Assembly (NCBI GenBank): GCA_019843655.1
Contig: JACDQD010000007.1
Location: 11,901,600 to 11,965,599 of the forward strand
DNA length: 64,000 nucleotides
Direction of reading: 5' to 3'
Source: Lethocerus indicus
Lineage: Eukaryota > Arthropoda > Insecta > Hemiptera > Belostomatidae
The position numbers and the translations under genes are program-made. Under the pieces are notes generated by a model. The model was given only the letters and a program-made list of their open reading frames with translations, made no database searches and was not told the origin of the DNA. Every line of letters begins with the position of its first letter. Position 1 is the stretch's first letter. Shown piece after piece: positions 12,001 through 26,718 of this stretch.

Positions 12001-15000
12001 GTCATTATTACTTATTGTTGTTGCTACCGTCATTGTTTCAATGTTGTTATCAAAGTCAACAGAGTTGTGGCTAGTATGCAAATAGTTGTGTGAAGTAGAC
12101 CTATATTTCTGTTTTTATAGGAAGATGCCCACATCAGCCACCGCCGAAGAAACAGCTCTGCTGGGGTAAGAAAATAAATCACTCATCTAACACCTAACCA
12201 TCTGCTATTATTTAACATCAAATTTATATATATTTATTTTACTGTACTTATTTTCGTTAGCGCGTGTCTATCCACACTATTTAGTGCGGTGCCTTTATTA
12301 TTGCATAAGTATAAAACTATCTCCTGGATTTTGCTTTATAATCGATCAGGGACAATCGGACGTTGTGTTGACAGTGCGTCAGTAAATTTTTCCTTGTCGC
12401 TTGCATGCTTTCAGCGGTATTTAAAGGGTTCAAGGATTTTTCTATCTAATGGACTCCTGTTGGTGAACTAATTATATTCAAACACATATAAATTACTGTC
12501 AGAGCTACTACGTTCCAGTATATTTGGTCAATGGCATTTTTTTAATTTTGAAAACTACCTACCTATTATCTCTACTGTTATGTTAAGTGCGGCCATAAAT
12601 TTGGCACGTATGTAAAAAATACTTTTCCAAATATTTGTTGACGAAAAAGAAACAACAACGTTGTCTTAAAAAACGTATGTTTCATTTTCGAAATCCGCGC
12701 TACAGGAAATTTTACTTCCATTAGTTCCACATTCCTAATGACCGCTGGTGGCACATTTCATCCCCTTTACTACGAATTATTACAATAATTTGTACCTTGT
12801 GTTACTTGGGCGTTGGCCATTCGGGGCGTATTTACCTTATCCTCTATTGGAGTACCATCGGCCGTCGGGTATTTAAGGTAACTTGCTCTCAAGTTAAGGT
12901 GAAAATAGTGTTGAAATCAGTTCAAATTCGAGTTGAGCTTGGATCGAGTCGGTGCGAAATAACTAAGACAGGACTCGTTTTAAGGAACGTGCGCCATCAA
13001 ATGTTCCGCTCGGTTTCGCCTGGCCACCTGCGCTTGTTCTTTGTTCCGTTTTATCTAATCTTGGCCCATATGGCCCCTTGCAGTGTAAATGCGTTTCTTT
13101 CTTGCAAACAGAACATTTCAGTTCTTTCCCTACATCATAACCCAAAACAAACGTCCAATCGTTTAGTTCCAACTCTTTTATTCTCATGTGTTTCTTCTAA
13201 AGATGTTTAGGTACCTTGTTTCAATTCATACATACATCATTTAGTTTCGATTGCATTCGGCAATTATATTAGCGTAATAAGCGAAGTATGCGGTATTCGG
13301 AATCAAGAGTACTTATAGGTAAAAGTGCTGTATTTATTCCATTTTATTAATCTTACATATCCTAATGCTGATAATATAATCTTCATGAAGAACATAATTG
13401 ACCATTCTTGTAAGAGCGTTTCGTTAATAAAAACAATAATATCTCTTATCCATAAACACTCATTGTTGGCTAAATGGTCCGAAATTAGCTTTTTTTGTTA
13501 ACGTTTTATAAGATCTGATAACTTACGAATTTGGTTGATTTTTGGTTGAATTTTCTCAGATGTGCCAGAGTAGGTAGGGGGAAATGTTCAATAACGTCTT
13601 TGTATTTTTACTTGACGTATAATGCGTTACGTGATAAAAGAAGGAAATAGTACATAATGTACTGTAATTACTATTGCGCTGAGATAAATATTAATTTTTT
13701 TTTAATGTTATTTTCAGTCTGAAGTTTTTAATTATCACACATTAACATTCCTTGCGGTTTTACTCGTAAAAAATTCTCGTCGTGCTGTGTCATTGGACGG
13801 ATTTATAGCGTGAAAAATCATGATTATCGGGCATTTTGTAGAGCACGCAAATTTATATTCGAGGCTTAAGAACTCAGAGTTTGAGGCGAGGTATCGTGAT
13901 ACTCGGAGTTTGTAATATAGAGGTCGTTGGCAGTAGTGAAACCTGTACCATTTTACGGCCATTTGGACATTTGTGGAGACGGTATAATAGCATGGTCGTG
14001 CACATTTACGTCCGTACAGAATCCCATACAAATATATTGTTATAGTAAAATACACACCATAGTTTCATTTATTTCCCTTAATGGAAGACGTTAAAGAGTA
14101 CTCATGAATTTCAAAATAGTACGCCTTCTGCCTCCTCTGGCCGGTTTAGTCTCTTGCCGGGCCGTTTTCGGATGCTCACCAACATCACTAGCTGTGTCTG
14201 TCAGTACGTCGGTCAGCTAATCTGGCCCATGGGATGCTCTTGTGGCATCCTTCTGCACGGTCACTTCACGTGTACCTTCCCATGTCCTAGAGTGACTCAC
14301 CACCTTACTGACAGACACCGAAGCTACTAAAGTTGGCGAGCGGCCGAAAGAGATTTAGGAAAAAACCAAATCGACGAAGGTGACAGAAAATGGCAAAGAC
14401 TATGGTGTTCCAAACCCCTGTAATAATCAGGTGTTCGTGTACATGAGATTTAACAAAATATCTTACATCTGACTATAAATTTTCACTTCCATAGAAATTT
14501 ACTGTAGGACAGTTAATGTAAAAAAGAAACTGGGTATTTCTCAGCAAATAAGCGGCCATTGTATATGTGGAAAGTAAAAGTCGATAACTATTTTCCCTTT
14601 TTTGGTACAAAATTTTCTAGGGTGCAAGGGGCGGGGGCCGGTGACTGGAGGTATTGATCTGGGGCGGGGGCGGGACCGCCTCCACCCGACCATCGATCGA
14701 CGCCTGTCTGGGGGCGCGCTTCGCCCACCTCGCTCGCCCTCTCTATCTCCAATCTTCTAATAATAGAAGTCTAGGTTATTAGGCGTATCATCGTTGGGGT
14801 TTCCCACGCCGGCAATAGGAACCGCCGCGGGGCCAGCCAAGACCCCAAAAATGATTATTCGAGACACGGTAGGGAAGGCGGTAGGACTTCGTTGAAATGG
14901 CGTTAGAATCTAGATTATGAACTGAAGAGTGATAGCGATATCAGTATACGTCCATAGGGAGACCTAATAAGAAATGACATTTATGATAACGTGCTAGAAC

Positions 15001-15898
15001 GTTTATCGAGAGTATAAAGAATGTGACTAGGTAAATCTGCCTCTGTTAAAAATTATCCTTACAACTCTGTCCGTATTCCTAGGAACATTCAGTTTCCTCG
15101 TTGTGTAATAATGCATCATTATAGTTAGGAAGCGACGAAATTTAAGTAATTTAATATAAGCTTAATGTTGGAAAAATGCTGAGAGCTTAAGTGGGTCCCG
15201 TAAGATTGATATTCATTGTAAGTAAGGCAGGTCTGAATATAAAAAGGTGCCGCCCCAGATAGGTCCTATTGGGGCCTTGTGTCTCCTATTTCCCCCTGAC
15301 CCCTCCACTGGTGGGGGTATCATCTTGTTTCATATCGCACGGACATTTAATCGTTTGCATACTTACAGTCCTTGGCGTCGTACTGTGAAACGGACATCTA
15401 ATCGTTTCCAAACCAGCAGTGGGAAAGGAAAGAAGTGACCACTATGAAACCTATTTTCCAAACCCCGCCCAAGATCGCCCTCGTGGTTGAAAATCCCGGA
15501 GTTGGTTCCTTCAGTCTTCTCGGAAATTTGTTTCAAAACTTTCTTTTCCTTCTCGTGGAATCGAGCTTCGGGGATTTCCCCGTTACTTTGACGTAGGTTG
15601 CAGTATTTCCTCCCCATAAGTAGCACGGGAGAGATATCGGGTGAATACCCTGCCATTCTCCTTGTGGAGGAAAACATGGTAATGCTTTAAATCGTACGCT
15701 TTAGGGCATATTAGCCGTGACGCCACCACATAATAAAAATATATTTAATTAAATAAATAATTAAATTATCATTCCTATGATCTCAAACTCGTTTTATGCA
15801 AATTAATTCTTTTTCGATAGAAATTGGGAGAATTGGTTACAGGAAAATGTAGAATTCAGAACTCATAGCTTCTCGTGTCATGTATTATATTACGTACA

Positions 15899-15947
<49 letters not shown>

Positions 15948-18900
15948 TTCTGTGGATGAAATCTAAACCACAGCTTTTTTCTAATATAATTCCCCTCTCG
16001 TCTTGAATTTTAGTCGTGACAACTGATGAACATTGTTTGTATATGTCATTTATTCGGATGCATTGATCTTTAAATAGATAACTGAAAACATAAAATAATA
16101 CTCCAACCCCGGAAATTTATTATTTACAGATCACTATTTATATATAATGAGGCACAGAAAAATAGTTTACCCCATTATTAGGCTTATTTTAAGAGTATCA
16201 TGAAATAAGTTAATTCGACATTAATTTTTCCCGAACTTCGTTATTAGAACCTGTTTTCCGCTATCTGAAAATTCCCAGTTTAGGATCGGATAAATTCTAA
16301 ATGAGGCGCATGGCCGCCTATATTTATCTGGGAGGGTGTATTGACGGGCGGGTAACAGTTTCGTATCGGAAGTGGAGGAGTGCGCGCATCCCTGGGCTGT
16401 GGGTGGCTCGCCTGCCGAAAGCGAGCAGCAAGCACTCCCCTATAGATCCGCGCGGTCGACTCCCAACCGCCTTGCCGAGGAGGTCACACAGGTCCGCTAT
16501 CCGCCCTACGTATCACTACATCGATTTTCAACCCTTCGCATCTACGTGTACCTCCCGGCCGAGATCCACAGGACAAAACCAGGTACTAATCCATCTATTA
16601 GTGAGTCAGCTCCGGGGCACTCCGCTTGAATAGCCAGTTTCAACTCAACCTTTTTAATAACAAGTGGCTAGGCAGGTATTGCCCCTTACTACCCGTGTAC
16701 TTATTTATCCGGAATTAGCCTAAATTATAAGGATTTTAATTGTCCCTGGATGTTGTCCAAATGTGCGGGATTTGGGGGCTACTGAACCTTAAATGTTGCA
16801 GGGAAAGGTCCTGTGAGATAATATCGCTTTTACCGATTTCCAACAAAACACTGCTTTCCGGTAGAATATTTATTTGAAACTTGAAATAATTACAGGAAAT
16901 CCTCGCGTTGTTCCGCTTCACTTAACCACTTTACGTAACAAGTCAAATAATAATAATAGTAGTAATAGATTAATACGACATAATGTTTATATACTTACCT
17001 AGTATACTTTTTTTACTCTGTAATCGCCAAATCCGCCAAAATCCAACTTATCCAAGTACAGAAAATTAAAGGGGCGTAGCTATAAAATGGTTTCTAAAAA
17101 TATTTTTGTTAATTTAATTTGTAAGGTTTATCCATTTAAAATACAATAGTAGTTATTCCGTAGAAGTAGAAATGCACACAAGACAAACTCAAAATCATGA
17201 TTTGTGCACAAAACTTTATTTTAATGGTGTAATTTGAATTTTGTATTGATAGTCGGATAAGCCTCATCTAATAATGCTGTGGTGAGCGTATATAGTATAT
17301 GCTGCACTTTAAACATTCCTGCAAGCTGGCCTATGATATTAGCCTCCTTCAAGACCCCTTTGAGAACAATTCAACTTTTCTAGATGTTCCAATATCCGCA
17401 AATAGTTTAATTTCCTTTTGGTATCTCCTCCGTATTACCAACCCGGCTTCCTCCTAAAGTGCCTCACTGTGCTCTATGGTCGCACTTTATACATAGTGCG
17501 CTGGGAGAAAACCAGTGTGGGCTGTAGGCCTACCCACTTCTCGACACCCACCAACAATATAAAACGCGACGTCCCCATAATCTTTATTACGTTTGTCCTC
17601 AATATTCAATGGTTTATATCGATTGTAGTAGAGTTCTCCATAATTGGGGAGCGTGTACACCCACATACCCATTGAATGTCCGGGAATATATGTATATGCA
17701 GTGTATATTTTTTAGTGTAACTTTTTATTAACCAATCGCGCTTCAATTCATTATTATAAAAGATATATTCTGTTCGTAATAACTGCTCTTACAGCAGGAT
17801 AGCAACTATACACGCATCACGTATTTCGAAGTTTAGAAATAATCATCGCCATTATATTACACTATCGGAATATCTACCAAATATCTAGGCCCGGTATTTG
17901 ACCCATTTCAATTGTTATAATTAAAGTTAATAAATTTTATTACGGTCTTAACTAAATTGAATTTGTTAAAGTATTGACATTAAAGTGGGGCTAATTCGTC
18001 AATGGGTGGGGGGAGGCTTATCTCTGGCCGTCGGCTCTCTAGCGGTTAGCCAGCTCACCGCTCCAGAAACCTAAGACAAAGAACCCGAGGGAAGCCAAAG
18101 TAATGGGAAGGTCGACCGGTGGCCGACACCCTAGCCGCTCGAATGAGATCACACAATACGAAAGTGTGCTTGCGCCTGAAGGCCATGGCCAGTCAATCAG
18201 ACCGTGATGCGGTTCAGCCGATCGTACGCGCGTAGGCGCTTAACCAACAACGCAGAAGTGTCCTTCTCACCGGCGGTGTTTTTATTCAACCTTTTCACGA
18301 TCAGTAGACCAATAACGAGTCAATGCCGCAGCAGCGGTCCTCAAACTGTTCTTCAAAAAAATAAGCGCAGGAGCTGTTTAAATTATATCCGGTGAGGCGG
18401 GTTATATTATCGGTCGCTTGTATTTGTAATGGGGATTCCGACAGGCACATAAGCCCATTATGGCAGCTGGTGAGTCATCCTGCCAGTCCTATCACTGCTC
18501 TGAAACAAACCTAAAATTCGTTTTAGTACGCTTTCGCACCATGCGGCCATCACTGGATTGTTAGATATTTTCTGTTTCCCTTGAACCTATATTATAGACC
18601 AGATTCGGTTTCTCCCATCTGTCAGTAACATTTCGGCGATGGTGAAGGACCTAACGCATCTCGGTTGCCGATGAAACCAACACCTTTACAAATTTCGTTT
18701 TATTCTAAATATCTATGTTAATAAGACGGTTTAAAAGGACTGTATGGTGTCCAGAGAAAACAATGCACTGCTTAGACTGAGCAAAACTGTTATTTCGTGT
18801 GGGTGGTTCTGGGCCTAATCCATAAATTTTATGCGTCTTTGTATGAGTTATCATGTTCACTCAATAGTTTTGAATGGACAAAAGGCTATATCCAGTGTAT

Positions 18901-21900
18901 AATGACAGGCAATTTCTTGAGCGATTTAAATTCATTGATTCCCGTTTTTGTAGCTGAAAATCAATTAAATCTAAAGCTTTTGCATTCATTCATATGGAAA
19001 TTAGAAGCATAATGTACATCCCTTGCGAGTACAAAAACGCATAAGTCTCTCCTTGCTCACTCGAGAGGTCCGCGGACCCGCTCTTAAAATACCGCTGCTG
19101 AATACATTGAATCGGATTGTTTGTCAGAAAGGCACTTCATAACTGTGAACAATTAATACATTTAGCGGACCGAAAGCGCGGACGTTACATTATTGTGTAC
19201 GTTAAATGGGTACTTCGCAATCCTCGTTATTGCGAAATTCGTGCATTAAACTTTCGAAATTTTATCAACAGTTGTTCAACTTTTCCGTGGCGTAACCCTG
19301 GTTATGTACGGCTGAGTGCTAACGTGAATACTAATAGGTACAGTCTGGTTATCGCTTCCAACTCGGTGATAACTGGTCATAATGAGGAGAGAGACCCAGA
19401 TGTCCACCCTTGTCATCGGTCACATTTATCAACTACCTGCGTAGTTGACTACTCCGCCTCTATTGTGACGTACCGTTCTAGCCATGTTTTACCTGAAAAT
19501 ATTACTGCCTGTAAGAATCCTATAGTATTCCCAAACTAGGGAACATTTCCGTTAAATGCATTTTGTGTTCCTATGGGAGTTACGATACTCGAGCGTTGCA
19601 AAATGGGAACTTTTTGACTTTAAGAAAATTCCCGCAGGTAGCATTCATACGGATTAGTACCATATTTCTCAGATTTAACACCAAACAATATTGAAACAAC
19701 AAACGCCTTAGTGTCACCGAATATAATATAAAATAGAATATACTCAGAAATAATCTTCTGCAACGTAAAGAATTGAATAATCATGCATTGTATTTAGATT
19801 AAGAATTAGAAAAATTAATAAAATATGAAATGAATATAAGAAAATATAACATGTATTACACTTTGTAATATGAAGTTATGGGCGAATAAATATTTCATCG
19901 GAAGCGCAAGGCGTGGGAATTCAGAGCCATTTATAGGCCCCATTTTTCTTATATCCTTATGTCGTTCAATATCGGACAAACCGTTTGTAACATCCGCCGC
20001 CAGGGCGTACCGGAAACACTTTTCTATGCGAACGTGCCGCATCTGATATTTAAATCATCACCATTCTTCAATAATTCCTGATCAATCGAATGGTATCGGC
20101 CGAAGGTTCATTGCCTTTCTTTGAATGATAGTTGGATTCTTTTTGTGTGCTAATCAGTAATCCAAATTATGAGGAAAATGAGTTTGCTTCATTAGTTACT
20201 TACTACTTAAGTAATATTTATTATTAAGTACTTTAGTTACTTGTCTTAGCTAGAAGCCCACATATACTATAAAACACTTTCGGAAAAGATGTAACTGGTT
20301 TCAATTACACATGTAACCTTCATTAGAGGCGCCTTATACAGATCAAGAAACGTTTCATTGGTCTAATGTGTAACCCGCGTTTCACTGTTACTCTTGGAGG
20401 TCGTAATACATCGCGTTCTATTTTCGATTGTAAGGTTGTTTCCTTTCAAATTAAGTAGTTAGGTCATGCACCAATGTAACTTTTGTTAATAAGAAGTTCA
20501 CTCTCTTCTGATTATTAATTTACTGCCTTTATTAAACCATTTCTAAAGAATGTGTGTTATCCTATTTGTGTCCAGACTAGAATAGACCAGTCCAGCAAGA
20601 GATATTCGGCGGCGTAATAATCTATTACCCCGATAAAAATATGTCAATTTGTTTATGCCTTCGGATTAGATTTTGGAAGAACGCATTCGTGTGACTCATA
20701 AAACCTGTTAAGGAAGACAAATTGTACAATAAAATATCTCTTCAAGGATAAAAGAAGGTTTCATATCCCGGTTGAAATTATTGTATATATTTGCTTACAG
20801 ATACAGCTTGGAAAGTTAAAGTCGTTGATAGAATATTTGTTGGTTTACTTTCTGATTTTGAAACTCTCTGACTAGGGTTTTTCTAAGCTTAGGGCTCTAA
20901 GCTTCTTAGAAATTAATAAAGGAAAGAGAAGCAGATTATGGTAGTGGTGACTTCTCTGCGCTCTCTGATTATTATACTCTGTAATGGGTTTGGGGTTCGC
21001 CCAGGTATGCTGACTAGAAGTTTTTTTGTCGACATCAAAGGAGAGAAATAGGTTCCAACCAACATTTGCCTCCCTGTGGTTGAAATCCTAGATAGCAAAC
21101 GGCCAAGACAATTACATGAACAGAATACACACGCAGACAACATCATATAAAACAATAATAATTTTTCCGCGTGAAAGATGTTACTACACGTTCTGCTGGC
21201 AGTTGAAAAAAATCTAAAGGAACGTTTCTGTTGACCGAGTCAACAATATTGGGGACAATAGATAGGCGGAATGCGCTGTCGTGACATGTCAGCACGCTAT
21301 GACAACTCCCTCGTCGCACGTTAGACAAAGGCTCCCAATGCGGGAATTGAATAAATCCAGACAGTCATCCTATTCATTGTTATAGGATGAATTGTATTTC
21401 GATTGAGCGTACGACCTTACCTTGTCTGTCGGCGAGTGGAACCTCTCGGACAATGTTTGTGCCACGCTCAGAAATTGAAAATCCAAGTAAGAACTCATGA
21501 GTGAACGTTTACATCTTCATGTAGAATGTTCTGTGAGGGGTTGGAATACGGTAGATTTCGTGTTTCTGTCTCCTCTCGCTGGTTTAGCCTTTTGCTAGAC
21601 AGGTTTCGGCTGCTCGCCATCTTCAGTAGCGGTGTTAGTCACTTTGGTACTTAGGTTTTTTAGGTTTGGGCATCCTCACTGCACTGTCACTGTCACTTGT
21701 ACTGGGATTTTGTTATTCGGCTCTAGTCTTTGTCGGACTATCGGTCAAATATTTGATCATACAACTGGTCACAACTATTAGGTTCTGACTTCCAAATATA
21801 TGACAGGAAGTTAAGTTTTTATTTGACTATGAACATTTTACTTTCTAGTTAAATAAAAATTATTCGATATAGCTTAATTAGCGCCTCCCTGAGTGTGGTG

Positions 21901-24900
21901 AGGAAATGTACTTAACTAAAGTTCATTGGGTACCCTTGCACCGATTAACTAGCGCCCCAACGAACTTTATAGTTAAGTACATTTCCGCACCACACTCAGG
22001 GGGGCGCTAGTTTATCGGTGCAAGTACACCCACCGAACTTTAGTTGAGTACATTTCCGCACTACACTCATGGGGGCGCTAGTTTATCGGTGCAAGTGCAT
22101 CCAACGAACTTTAGTTAAGTACATATCCGCACTACACTCAAGGGGGCGCTACTTAATCGGAGCAAGTGCACCCAATGAACTTTAGTTTAGTACATTTCCG
22201 CACCATACTCAGGGGGCGCTAGTTTATCGGTGCAAGTGCACTCAACGAACTTTAGTTAATTACATGTCCGCACCATACTCAGGGGGGCGCTAGTTAAGCT
22301 ATATCTAATCATTTTTGTTTAACTAGAAAGCTAAACCATCATAGACAAATAAATTCATTTTCCTTTAATGTATTATTTTACTGTATATTACAACACGTTA
22401 TAAAATTATTACGGACCGATGGTTTAAACATCCAAATTCACTTGATTTCCAACTCATGACGTCCTATGCTCGACTTATTCTCTTCCTTTTTTCCTTGTTC
22501 CCTTTGTATACTGAGCGCGCTTATGATTAGTACACAGCGGAGGACCTTCACATCCGTTTCCTCCTCATTACAAGTATTATACATTGTCTAGGTAGACAAT
22601 AATGAAGAGGTCCGTATATATTAACAATTTTACATCCTAGACTCTTAAACATACATACTACCAACAAACCTTCTAATTCATGAAGAGTATATAGAATCTA
22701 TTTTTTCCAATTACAGGTTACAATTTTATTATTATACAAAAATTATAATTTTTTTTTATAGTTGTTAAAGTTATAAAGCATTGTTTAGTGCATAAGTACC
22801 CTTTGTCTCTCTACTAGAGGGCGTGTAGTCTAAATTCGTTTTTGTCTAAGTTCGATATTCTATAATTGTTAGGCCAAGCCGGTTTCCGCACTAAATGTCA
22901 GCCCAACAGTTTCGGTTCTGGGTATAACTTTACAGTTGAAAACTAACTCAACAGCATGCGAGTAGTATACCTTTCACCACAACCCAGGTCGCGAGGCAAT
23001 ACTAACTAGACGACTTCACACTCGAAAGACCACTGGTACCGTTGTATGTAATTGTTGACTTCATTTGAAGATAAAGAGCAGCGTCCGTTTAATTAGTATT
23101 CTGACTATTTAATCTATTTTTATTTTAATAACATTTAAACTTTAGCAAGAAATTATCTAGACGAGGGTGCCCCAGTGTTGGGCTGAGAGGGGGGAGCACT
23201 TTCGTCCTTTCCAGTTAAGCGGTCGATAGGAGCTACCCTGACCCGCCACCCACACCCTTCCGATAGGCAAGGGAGTGCCCACGTTTCCCGAATATTGTAG
23301 AAAATTATAATTATATTAGCTCCAATTAGTTCAGTAGGCTTTTATGATTTATACTTGGATACGATGCCTAGTATCATCTAGGAGAGGATGGCTCTGATTT
23401 TGCTAATAGATCAATGAATAAATAACATGATATTGGCAGCCTCATAGTTTTTTTTGCTACGTATAATTTTATTTTATTATATACTAATAAATATTATTAA
23501 TATTATTTATTTTACATAATTACCAAAATGCTGCGGTGGTACAGTGGTTAAACGCCTGAGTCTTGGATCATTGAAGCTGTTGGTGTGGATCCCATTCTCT
23601 AATTCATGTTAGGATGTTATGCGTCTATATTAGGATAAATGGTAGATTAAAGCTTTAGATCGCGCCTAATGTATATAAATGATGAGAAAAAAAACTGAAT
23701 TTTGTATACTTAACTTTAATGTAAGTGAAATCTACACATTATTGGAGTGTTAGGTTTACCAATTGATCATTTCTCGAACATATCTAATTCAAACCTTAAA
23801 CGCTTAACATAATATTAGAATGTAGTTGGTCTACAAGGAAAGGAAACTATGTAGATTTCGCTATATCCTTTCTCCGTAAATTCCCCCGACAGTTACCTGT
23901 GGGAAATATCAACGACCATTCCGGTAGGAGACCTTTGGATCATCGGGAGATTCCGGTACAGGCCCCAGTGTACGTGACGTTTTCGGTCTTTTCAACTCAA
24001 TACCGGTAATTGCGGATTACCACCGGAATGTATCCGGTAACGGTGATAGGTGGTGGTGGGGGCTCTATCGATCTGCCGGTGCCAGAGGCAGGCCCCTGCA
24101 GCCGCCAGGGGGCACCACCTCACTCTCGATCCAATCTATCCATCCGCGGTGGCCTCACTGGATAATGATAAAATCAATTTTGAAAAATTATCATTATCAT
24201 TTAATCGTGCGCGCTCCACTCTATATTGTAAGAACCCGCTCGGACTGAGCAATAAAGTTATACTTAGCAAAATTGTTCTCCATTCCAGAGGTGGGAAGGC
24301 TCATTAAAAATTTCTGGCTCGAGAACCAGGTGCGGTACTAACCCGTTCTCTTTTACGCCTTCTATTAAATGTTGTACGTGTTTCTAGTTTCATAAAAGTT
24401 TTGACTTTCTTTTAATATTTTATTTACACATATGAAATTACTATTATATATAATTATTTGTTAGATTATAAAGTATAAAGTCGCATAAAGAAAAACTGTC
24501 TGTTCAAAGTTTTGGAAGAAAACCAAAGTAATGGAAGAAATTGGGCCGGAACCCAAACTATATTTCCGATATTAGTTCCTACTCTGGATGACCATGATGT
24601 GAGCCTAAATCACTTGCTACCACTATATGATATGTAATGCTAAATCCTTATTCCTTCCGGAAGGCTAAGGAATTATCAGAACGTACCTTAAGACGTTAGG
24701 CTTATTATAAAATTTGTATTTACTGGTCTTCATAGCCTGCATGGTAAGGTTGACTATTATAAACGAGGATGTCGGGGGGAAGGTCCGAATCATGGTTCGA
24801 ATTCCGCAGTGTGAATACTCAAATTTACTCAACTCCATTGAAATTTGAAAAAAAAGGAAAACCGTTGCATTTTTGTCTGTATGAGTTATAGAAACAAACT

Positions 24901-26665
24901 AAGGAAAACAATCATTGTATAATACCTCGGCTTAGATGGACTTTGTTTATAGATGTTTGTGGTTTGCAGCACCCGTAGGGTTTCTTTCGACAGGTTGCCC
25001 TAAGCTCGATCAGTGGTAGTGCCCTAGAATTGGGTCGTACTCGGTAATCCACTACGTGGGCATGCAGGCCTGTCATCTCTGATATTACGGCCCATTATAG
25101 TAGCCTGGTCTCATCCATTTTTCTCTTATTACCAATTCCTTATTCCCCTCCGGCTTTTTTTCAATTTTACCATTGTGCACAACGCCCCAATATCCAATTT
25201 GCCGTTTATTTTAAAAATTGGCCCCATTTAAAGCCAGGTAATCAATCGATTTGGTGGGCGTGGTTTGGGGGCTTACTCGGTCATTCAGATATATGGCATG
25301 TGTGCTGCTGCCATTCAACTTCATGAGCCGCGAATCGACGCTTGGCATCGACGTGTACCATGCTCTTTTAATTTATGCAGAATATTATCTTTATTCTTAT
25401 AACCAATTAGAAATATCCGTAGAATCTGACCACTATATTTTTTGATTTATTATTTTATGTATAATCCGTGCTTTCCCATGTAATTATTATCTTAAACTAG
25501 TACCTATATGAGCAGATAACAATGACTTATCTCTTGTAATGCTGCTTCCATTAATGTTATCTTTTAATTTTTTTTTAGTTTATCGATAAAAGCTTATCTT
25601 CCAGGATTTAAAACGATTTAGGGATTGGATGGCTTATATCCGTTTTGGGGCTAATATAAATTGTTTGTGGTGATCGATAGCAGCCGGGTCTCGAGTCTTG
25701 CGCTCCTCTTGTTTGTCGATTCGGTTGCTCTAGTAGCCACCCACCGTTGCCACAGGGCGGCCTTCAGTGTGGTCTACCGCACTAAAATATCTCCCGGTCG
25801 GGTCTTTCTATTTTTTCTGGTTTTTATGTTTGGGGGGTATTAAAAAATAATAGAAATCTACAACCATGTTTTGAACGTTTTTTAGATTAAAGAGCCGGTC
25901 TCTTGGGAAGCAATAGGGTTGAAATATCTGCTCTATTCAGCCTATTTCACATTTGTGGATTTAATTTTCCGGTGAAAAGGTTTAGATCCTGTCACTTCGG
26001 GTACTAACTCAGCGCCATTTGATTGCAATGATTGTTTCACAACACGATGGAGGGCGGTTTTACCTCATCATCCATCGAATTTAGTCACCGGCAGTTCTTA
26101 TTAACTACATTCTACATCCAAACAGTAATACTAATTATGCTAACAATTCTAAAAAATTGATTAAATTGATTCCGCTTAGGTTTTTTTCTAAACTCTATTT
26201 ATTCATTCCGCAGCTACAAGGTTAACCAGAACACTTTTTATTATATCATGACCTTATTTCGAAGCACTTGAAGGCCCGTTTTCAAGTTTAATTATTTTAC
26301 CTCGCCTTCCTTCCTTATATTTATTTCTAAATAAATAATTGTCGAATTACCGACAGCGATATGACGTATATTTTGTTCAGAAATATCGCCGGTATTTCCC
26401 AATAACTAAATCACTTATTCATTTATTGCCAAAAAATTATGCATTGATCTTGAAGAGTTTATTAACAGAACGGTATGTAATGTATGATGGGTAGGTTTGT
26501 TTTCAGATTCGTGATTTCTATTTGTAGAAATGAGCGGGGTTCGTGAGGAGAAACAGTTTGAGAACGTGGTCTCTACATTGTACCCCAACTGTTCTCATTG
26601 TGAAGATCGATACTTTTACTTTCCTTCTCGTTGAGTTATTATTTTATACTTTATACTTAATATTT

Positions 26666-26718
<53 letters not shown>

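Larger units (their letters stand above)
9001..12120 (+). other. NDRG intron between exon A and the 45-nt exon
   Basis: GTAATT donor and TTTTTATAG acceptor. CpG is frequent throughout. It contains the alternative first exon B (10614-10633) and its likely promoter just upstream. Open frames at 9389-9658, 9417-9644, 10384-10590 and 10668-10862 show no recognisable protein and overlap one another on opposite strands; I treat them as chance. I see no repeat family in it. Confidence 0.6.

Noticed and set aside
12797..13210. 137-codon + frame and an opposing 74-codon frame with Cys/His residues (CSVCKK...HLHC)
   Set aside because: They overlap on opposite strands, the + frame has no recognisable domain, and the Cys/His spacing fits no zinc-finger family I know. 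No splice support.
15363..15677. 104-codon minus frame
   Set aside because: No family recognised; it overlaps a + frame and a local near-duplication (CGGACATTTAATCGTTTGC against CGGACATCTAATCGTTTCC).
16301..16633. Two overlapping + frames (110 and 85 codons) as a possible extra NDRG first exon
   Set aside because: The only good donor (CAG/GTACTA near 16,581) does not give phase 2 in either frame, so it cannot join the common exon in frame.
19117..19539. 140-codon + frame, the longest in the window
   Set aside because: Starts without ATG, shows no motif or family, and sits in CpG-rich DNA where stop codons are rarer.
23526..23605. Functional tRNA gene
   Set aside because: The A box is present but the B box is degenerate, and no cloverleaf stems can be drawn.
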